From contig JBNPWE010000014.1 in NCBI GenBank assembly GCA_050433985.1, positions 21,182 through 85,181 on the forward strand: DNA of 64,000 bases, given 5' to 3'. The notes beneath the pieces were generated by a model. That model was given only the letters and a program-made list of their open reading frames with translations, did not search any database and was not told the DNA's origin. This DNA is from JACIYW01 sp014359745. Its GTDB lineage: Bacteria > Pseudomonadota > Alphaproteobacteria > Rhodobacterales > Rhodobacteraceae. This document shows positions 59,720 to 64,000 of the stretch, in pieces. Numbering within the stretch: position 1 is the first letter of the stretch; each line of letters opens with the position of its first letter. A program made the translations under genes and the position numbers.

Positions 59720-61342
59720 ATGAACAAGTTTTTTGCGGCATCCTGTTTGTCGCGCTTGGGGTGTGCGGTTCGACGTTTCGGCCGCAACGAAGAGGGCGCG
59801 CTGATCGTGTTCGGCCTGATCATGTTCATCCTCATGATCGCGATCGGCGGTCTGGCTGTCGATGTCATGCGCCACGAGTCATTGCGCACCCGGTTGCAAA
59901 GCACCACAGACCGTGCGGTTCTGGCCGCCGCCAGCCTGGATCAGACCCTTGATCCGGTCGCGGTGGTCGACGATTATTTCGCCAAGGCCAACATGTCATC
60001 GATGCTGGTATCGCGCACCTCCGAGACCAAGCTTGGCTTTCGCCATGTCGAGGCCAGGACGGCGGCGATCCAGACCAATCTGTTCATGGATATGATCGGC
60101 ATCCCGACGCTGAATGTTGCCTCATCCGGTGCCGCCGAGGAAAGCATCTCGACGATCGAGGTGTCGCTGGTGCTGGACGTGTCGAATTCGATGAAAGACA
60201 ATAACCGCCTGGTGAACCTGCGGGTGGCCGGGCAGGATTTCATCGATGAACTGATGGGCGGCGACGACACAGAGGATATATCGGTTTCGGTCGTGCCCTA
60301 TTCGGGTCAGGTGAACGCTGGTTCCACGCTGCTGTCCTATTACAACGTGTCGAACGAACACGGCTATTCCAATTGCGTGCACTTCGCCGCCGATGATTTC
60401 GACAGCACGGCGCTGTCGACCGCGCAGCCGTTTCGGCGCGCGGCGCATTTTGATCCCTGGTACACGGCATCAGACCCGCAACTGATGTTTTGCAACACCG
60501 ACGCGCGGCTGACCATCCTGCCATTTTCCAACGACAAGTCGGTCCTGAAAAACAAGATCAAGAACCTGATCCTTGACGGCAATACCTCTATCGATATCGG
60601 CGTCAAATGGGGGGCTGCGCTGCTTGATCCGGGCACCCGGCCGGTGATCGCCGATCTGGCCGCCAACGGGATTGTGCCTGCCGCGCTGGCCGACCGGCCG
60701 TTCGGCTATGACAACAAGCAGGTGCTGAAGGTCATGGTGGTGATGTCGGATGGTGAGAACTGGGATCAGTTCGGCATTGCCGAAGACTATCGTTCAGGCC
60801 CCTCGAACGTCTGGATCAACACGGCAGACAACCGTCCGTCGATCTGGCATGCATCGGTGGGAAAATATTACGTTCGGCATCTGAATACCTGGAAGAACGA
60901 CCCCTGGGGCAGCCCGGTGACCACCACCAACTGCACCACGTCCAAAGGGAAAACCACCTGCACCACCACCACCACCCCCGACACCGCCGAGCGGCTGACC
61001 TATCCCGAACTTTGGAACAAATACACGGTGCGTTGGGTTGCGAACAACCTGTACGGAGACGCGTTCGGCAGCACCTCTGTCTATTACACCTGGGTCAACA
61101 ATTTCCTGACGGTCACCCAGCCGTCGACCAAGAACACGCGGCTGCACAATATCTGCCAGGCGTCCAAGGATGCGGGGGTTCTGATCTTTTCGATCGGGTT
61201 CGAGGCCCCGTCAAACGGGCGCACGGCGCTGCGCGACTGCGCATCCTCGCCGGGGCATTATTATGATGCCAAGGGGATCGAGCTGTCATCGGTGTTCGAG
61301 GCGATCGCACGGCAGATCACCCAGTTGAAGTTGACACAATGA
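59720..61342 (+). CDS. TadG-like protein with von Willebrand A domain
   Basis: 540 residues from ATG 59720 (GAGGGA upstream; a longer in-frame start at 59654 is less likely). Near the N-terminus is the TadG-type motif RRFGRNEEGALIVFGLIMFI with a single membrane helix (about 28-50). After a pilin-like stalk follows the vWA domain with MIDAS VSLVLDVSNSMKDN, and the later VVMSDGENWDQ. Cys pairs in the insert (TTTNCTTSKGKTTC) suggest a disulfide loop. It is the first of three overlapping genes for a Tad-type surface structure; no tad secretion core is in the window. Confidence 0.88.
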   Translation: MNKFFAASCLSRLGCAVRRFGRNEEGALIVFGLIMFILMIAIGGLAVDVMRHESLRTRLQSTTDRAVLAAASLDQTLDPVAVVDDYFAKANMSSMLVSRTSETKLGFRHVEARTAAIQTNLFMDMIGIPTLNVASSGAAEESISTIEVSLVLDVSNSMKDNNRLVNLRVAGQDFIDELMGGDDTEDISVSVVPYSGQVNAGSTLLSYYNVSNEHGYSNCVHFAADDFDSTALSTAQPFRRAAHFDPWYTASDPQLMFCNTDARLTILPFSNDKSVLKNKIKNLILDGNTSIDIGVKWGAALLDPGTRPVIADLAANGIVPAALADRPFGYDNKQVLKVMVVMSDGENWDQFGIAEDYRSGPSNVWINTADNRPSIWHASVGKYYVRHLNTWKNDPWGSPVTTTNCTTSKGKTTCTTTTTPDTAERLTYPELWNKYTVRWVANNLYGDAFGSTSVYYTWVNNFLTVTQPSTKNTRLHNICQASKDAGVLIFSIGFEAPSNGRTALRDCASSPGHYYDAKGIELSSVFEAIARQITQLKLTQ

Positions 61343-61890
61343 GCGCGCGCTGGCAGCCATTTCCCCGCCTGCGGCGCGGCCTGCGCAAGCTTGGGCTGGG
61401 CGAGTCAGGCACGGCATCGGTCGAATTCGTGCTGTATGTTCCGCTGTTTCTGGCGGTGTTCATGGCGGCGTTCGAATCCGGCCTGATCACCCTGCGGCAC
61501 GTCATGCTGGAACGCGCCGTGGATATTTCGGTGCGCAACCTGCGCCTGGGCCTTTGGGCAGACCCGACCCCGGAAATGCTGCGCGACGAGATCTGCGCGC
61601 AGTCGGCCATCATTCCCGATTGCCAGAATGTGCTGCTGTTGGAACTGATCCCGGTGGATCAGGCAACCTGGACAATGCCCGATCCCGGCGCAAGCTGCGT
61701 GAACCGCAACGAAGAGATTCAGCCCGTGACCGCCTTTGTGACCGGTGGCCAGAACCAGTTGATGCTGGTCAAGGCCTGCGCGATCTTCAACCCGATCTTT
61801 CCCTCGACCGGGTTGGGCCTGCAACTGGTGCGCGACGATGGCGGCTACGCCGTCACCGCCTTTTCCGCCTTTGTAAACGAGCCGGTGTAA
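61339..61890 (+). CDS. TadE/TadG family pseudopilin-like protein
   Basis: 183 residues, overlapping the previous gene by four bases. LGLGESGTASVEFVLYVPLF is the TadE signature with Glu at +5 of the hydrophobic helix, as needed for prepilin peptidase handling. The remaining chain is periplasmic with Cys residues C97, C108, C132 or near these. It is probably a minor pilin with the neighbours. Confidence 0.88.
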   Translation: MSARWQPFPRLRRGLRKLGLGESGTASVEFVLYVPLFLAVFMAAFESGLITLRHVMLERAVDISVRNLRLGLWADPTPEMLRDEICAQSAIIPDCQNVLLLELIPVDQATWTMPDPGASCVNRNEEIQPVTAFVTGGQNQLMLVKACAIFNPIFPSTGLGLQLVRDDGGYAVTAFSAFVNEPV

Positions 61891-61892
61891 CC

Positions 61893-62501
61893 ATGATCAG
61901 GATGTTTTCCAGGATGTTCGGCCGTTTCCGCCGCGATCGTCGCGGATCGGTCGGGGTAGAGGCGGTTCTGATGTTTCCGCTGCTGATCTGGGCGTATCTG
62001 GCGATGTTTGTCTATTGGGAAGCCTTCCGGATCGAAAACACCAACACCAAGGCCGCCTATATGCTGGCTGACATGTTATCGCGCGAATTCAATCCGATAG
62101 ACGATGACTACATAACCGGAATGGACAGGGTCTATGCCTTTCTGACCCGCGACCGGTTCCCGACCGATATCCGCGTCTCGTCGATCGGCTGGGATGACAC
62201 GACCGAAAATTACCGCGTGCTCTGGTCGCGTAGCACCGGGGACCGGGCTGAACTTGTAACCGAGGATGTGGAAAAATGGGCGACGATCCTGCCGGTATTC
62301 CCATCGGGCGATACCATCATTCTGGTCGAAACCGATCTGCAATATGAACCCACGTTCAACATCGGTCTTGATAACCGCACCATGACGCAATTCGTGTACA
62401 TGCGCCCGCGCTTCGTGTCGGCGGTGCCCTTTGTGGGGGTGGATGGCGCGGTTGCCTATCAATCGCCCGGCGGCATCGATCCCGGAACGCCCGGCGGCTG
62501 A
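61893..62501 (+). CDS. TadE-like pseudopilin protein
   Basis: 202 residues, two bases after the previous stop. RRDRRGSVGVEAVLMFPLLIWA again shows the pilin-type Gly-Ser-x-x-x-Glu helix. The tail is Gly/Pro-rich (SPGGIDPGTPGG). Together with the previous two genes it forms an operon for assembly or tip components of a Tad pilus. Confidence 0.87.
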   Translation: MIRMFSRMFGRFRRDRRGSVGVEAVLMFPLLIWAYLAMFVYWEAFRIENTNTKAAYMLADMLSREFNPIDDDYITGMDRVYAFLTRDRFPTDIRVSSIGWDDTTENYRVLWSRSTGDRAELVTEDVEKWATILPVFPSGDTIILVETDLQYEPTFNIGLDNRTMTQFVYMRPRFVSAVPFVGVDGAVAYQSPGGIDPGTPGG

Positions 62502-62618
62502 TCCTGCGTGCCCTGACGCACAGGCACCTGCACACCGCAAGAGTGTGGCCGCGCTTGAGCTTGGGCGGCGCGCACCCTACCTTGATAGCAGCAAGCACCT
62601 TGATCAGGGGATCAGCAG

Positions 62619-63530
62619 ATGTCGATCAGACCGGTAACCTATACAGGCCACGCCCAGCCGACGTTGGAAGGGGCGGGGGTGAAGCTGCATCGCGCCTTCG
62701 GGTTTCATGACCCCGACCTGATGGACCCGTTCCTGTTGCTTGACGATTTTCGCAACGACCGGCCCGAGGATTTCCTGCGCGGCTTTCCCTGGCATCCGCA
62801 TCGCGGGATCGAGACGATCACCTATGTGCTGCACGGCAGCGTCGATCACGGCGACAGCCTTGGCAATTCCGGCCGTCTGGGGGCGGGGGATGTGCAGTGG
62901 ATGACGGCGGGGTCGGGCATCCTGCATCAGGAAATGCCCAAGGGCAACGCGCACGGCCAGATGCACGGCTTTCAGCTTTGGGCCAACCTGCCGTCAAGCC
63001 TGAAGATGACCGCGCCCCGCTATCAGGATGTGCAGGGCAAGGACATCCCCGAGGTGATCGATGACGACGGCACCCGCGTCAAGGTCATCGTGGGGGCGTT
63101 CTGGGGGCAGGCGGGCCCGGTGGATGGCATCGCCGCCGATCCGCTGTATCTGGATGTCTTCGTGCCCGCGGGCCTGCGCAAGACGTTTCCCATCGATACC
63201 TATCGCAGCGCCTTTGCCTATGTCTTCGAAGGGGCGGGCCGGTTTGCCGATGCGTCCGCCCCCGGCGGTGTGTTGCTGGAAAAAGAGGTGATGGGCCAGG
63301 AGGTGAACATCCGCGACCTGTCGGGAAACCGCACCGTGATCCGTTTTGGCTGCGGCGATGAGGTGACGGTGCAGGCGGGCCCCGAGGGGGTGCGGTTCCT
63401 GCTGATCTCGGGCGCGCCGATCCGCGAACCCGTTGCCTGGCACGGGCCGATCGTGATGAACACCCGCGCCGAACTGCGACAGGCCATGGCTGAATTGCGC
63501 AACGACACCTTTATTCGCCCGGCGCATTGA
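62619..63530 (+). CDS. pirin family protein
   Basis: 303 residues. The bicupin with iron ligands H59, H61 (FPWHPHRGIETITY), H103 and E105 (GSGILHQEMP) is complete. The second cupin has QEVNIRDLSG and ends with a helical EAA-like stretch. Bacterial pirins oxidise quercetin or bind regulators; this one has no telling neighbour. Length is normal. Confidence 0.94.
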   Translation: MSIRPVTYTGHAQPTLEGAGVKLHRAFGFHDPDLMDPFLLLDDFRNDRPEDFLRGFPWHPHRGIETITYVLHGSVDHGDSLGNSGRLGAGDVQWMTAGSGILHQEMPKGNAHGQMHGFQLWANLPSSLKMTAPRYQDVQGKDIPEVIDDDGTRVKVIVGAFWGQAGPVDGIAADPLYLDVFVPAGLRKTFPIDTYRSAFAYVFEGAGRFADASAPGGVLLEKEVMGQEVNIRDLSGNRTVIRFGCGDEVTVQAGPEGVRFLLISGAPIREPVAWHGPIVMNTRAELRQAMAELRNDTFIRPAH

Positions 63531-63690
63531 CGGGCGGATTGCAGCCGGGTTCATGACCTTGACCGGGGCGCGGAAGGCGATCGCGGGAGATGCGTATTTT
63601 TTCCAAGATGAAACGAAAGAGCGGACTCCCGTGCCGTCAAGGTGGGTGGGTGATCGCGGGCAAGATGCGCGGGCAGGGGGGGCGCCGATC
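63531..63690 (-). repeat. dispersed intergenic repeat, copy G (long form)
   Basis: Minus-strand core CATCTTGGAAAAAATACGC (63610-63592), preceded by CTCTTTCGTTT and followed by CCCGGTCAAGGTCATGAACC. It fills the gap between the convergent pirin gene and the sugar-dehydrogenase scrap. Confidence 0.75.
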
Positions 63691-63815
63691 AGTCGGGGGT
63701 GATGCGGTAAAGCGCATCCTGGCCCACCGACAGGAACCAGATCGCGCCATCCGGCCCCTCGGTTATGTCGCGCGCGCGCCCGATGGCTCTCTGCGGCTGG
63801 TACGCAGGCGGAGAA
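63689..63815 (-). pseudogene. PQQ-dependent sugar dehydrogenase, C-terminal scrap
   Basis: The minus strand ends with IGRARDITEGPDGAIWFLSV and then GQDALYRITPD and stop (63691-63689). This is the last beta-blade of soluble glucose/sorbosone-dehydrogenase-like proteins. Upstream (63790-63850) the frame loses similarity, and IS-like sequence takes over by about 63850. The gene was probably cut by an insertion, unless the rest is shifted in frame. Confidence 0.6.
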
Positions 63816-63849
63816 ACGCGCGAAACATGGTGATGCCCTGAAGGGCTGC

Positions 63850-64000
63850 ATATCATGGCGGTGTCGAGTCACCGTCGGTTCTCTGACGAGAATGAGTTAT
63901 GTCTTGCCACTGATGGAGTGGATGGCTCCCGCTTCCGGCATCGCAATGTGCCATGTTGGGTGCTGTGAACACGGCCAACGAAGGGAGCCATCCACTCCAT
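63850..64000. mobile_element. possible IS end with 18-bp inverted repeat at the right window edge
   Basis: ATGGAGTGGATGGCTCCC (63913-63930) is the exact reverse complement of the last 18 bases (63983-64000), with 52 bp between. Such repeats occur near IS ends, and the adjoining sugar dehydrogenase gene is truncated. No transposase lies inside the window, so the family is not assigned. Confidence 0.5.

Noticed and set aside
1..64000. CRISPR arrays
   Set aside because: I found no regularly spaced repeats of 24-40 bp with unique spacers and no cas-type genes. The regular repeats present are the 18-bp coding and minisatellite arrays.

Overview
The window looks like chromosome of a GC-rich marine-type alphaproteobacterium of the Rhodobacterales (Roseobacter/Paracoccaceae). 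The signs are high GC with GCC/CTG-type codon use, a tRNA-His with A73 and no G-1, an NrsF/ECF sigma pair, a perfect Fnr-type box, and several protein types usual in that order (QueF, MmcB, AccBC with an AMKT biotin site, a DUF1330 protein, Tad-type pilus proteins). This placement is inference from gene content, not from a marker phylogeny.

Layout. 1-2.7 kb: end of a TRAP transporter operon on the minus strand, whose binding-protein gene carries an in-frame amber codon, and a D-2-hydroxyacid dehydrogenase. 2.8-12.7 kb: tRNA-Val, small proteins, then a polar amino-acid ABC transporter with a glutamine-synthetase-like ligase, queF, and a GATase-ligase-oxidase operon resembling gamma-glutamyl polyamine catabolism. 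12.7-24.1 kb: a candidate 6S RNA, mmcB, a 2OG-Fe dioxygenase pair, tRNA-His, USP/SulP, a flavoprotein, a YghU-type GST, accBC and two paralogous outer-membrane barrels with phased GTCACA-type repeats near them.

24.4-39.1 kb is an accessory catabolic island bounded by an IS630-like transposase remnant and an IS3-like left end. It encodes an acyl-CoA dehydrogenase, a complete LivHMGF-K importer, a CoA ligase, two crotonase-fold enzymes (one BadI/MenB-like), three SDRs (one BadH-like), a fused two-domain CoA-transferase-family protein and a TetR regulator. Two near-identical TGAATGA-N4-TCATTCA palindromes lie before the dehydrogenase gene and the transporter operon. Together the genes read as uptake, CoA activation, beta-oxidation-like steps and hydrolytic opening of an alicyclic ring.

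39.4-54 kb: ybjN-proC-csaA-dehydrogenase block; an ECF sigma factor/NrsF operon facing two secreted Cys-repeat (NPCAAA) proteins, one fused to a P460-type cytochrome domain; an Fnr-box-linked DksA-like protein; an RND efflux pair; an 18-repeat MORN protein; nadE. 55.2-57.3 kb: an AT-richer three-gene cassette (two-TM protein, ImmA/IrrE-type protease, 'beta family' protein) that may be a defence or stress module. 57.9-64 kb: Glu dehydrogenase, three Tad/TadG-type genes, a pirin, the 3' scrap of a PQQ-type sugar dehydrogenase and a possible IS end.

Seven copies of an intergenic repeat (core CATCTTGG-N3-AAATACTC or CATCCTCTCGA-N2-AAAATACTC) are scattered through the window, four of them between convergent genes.
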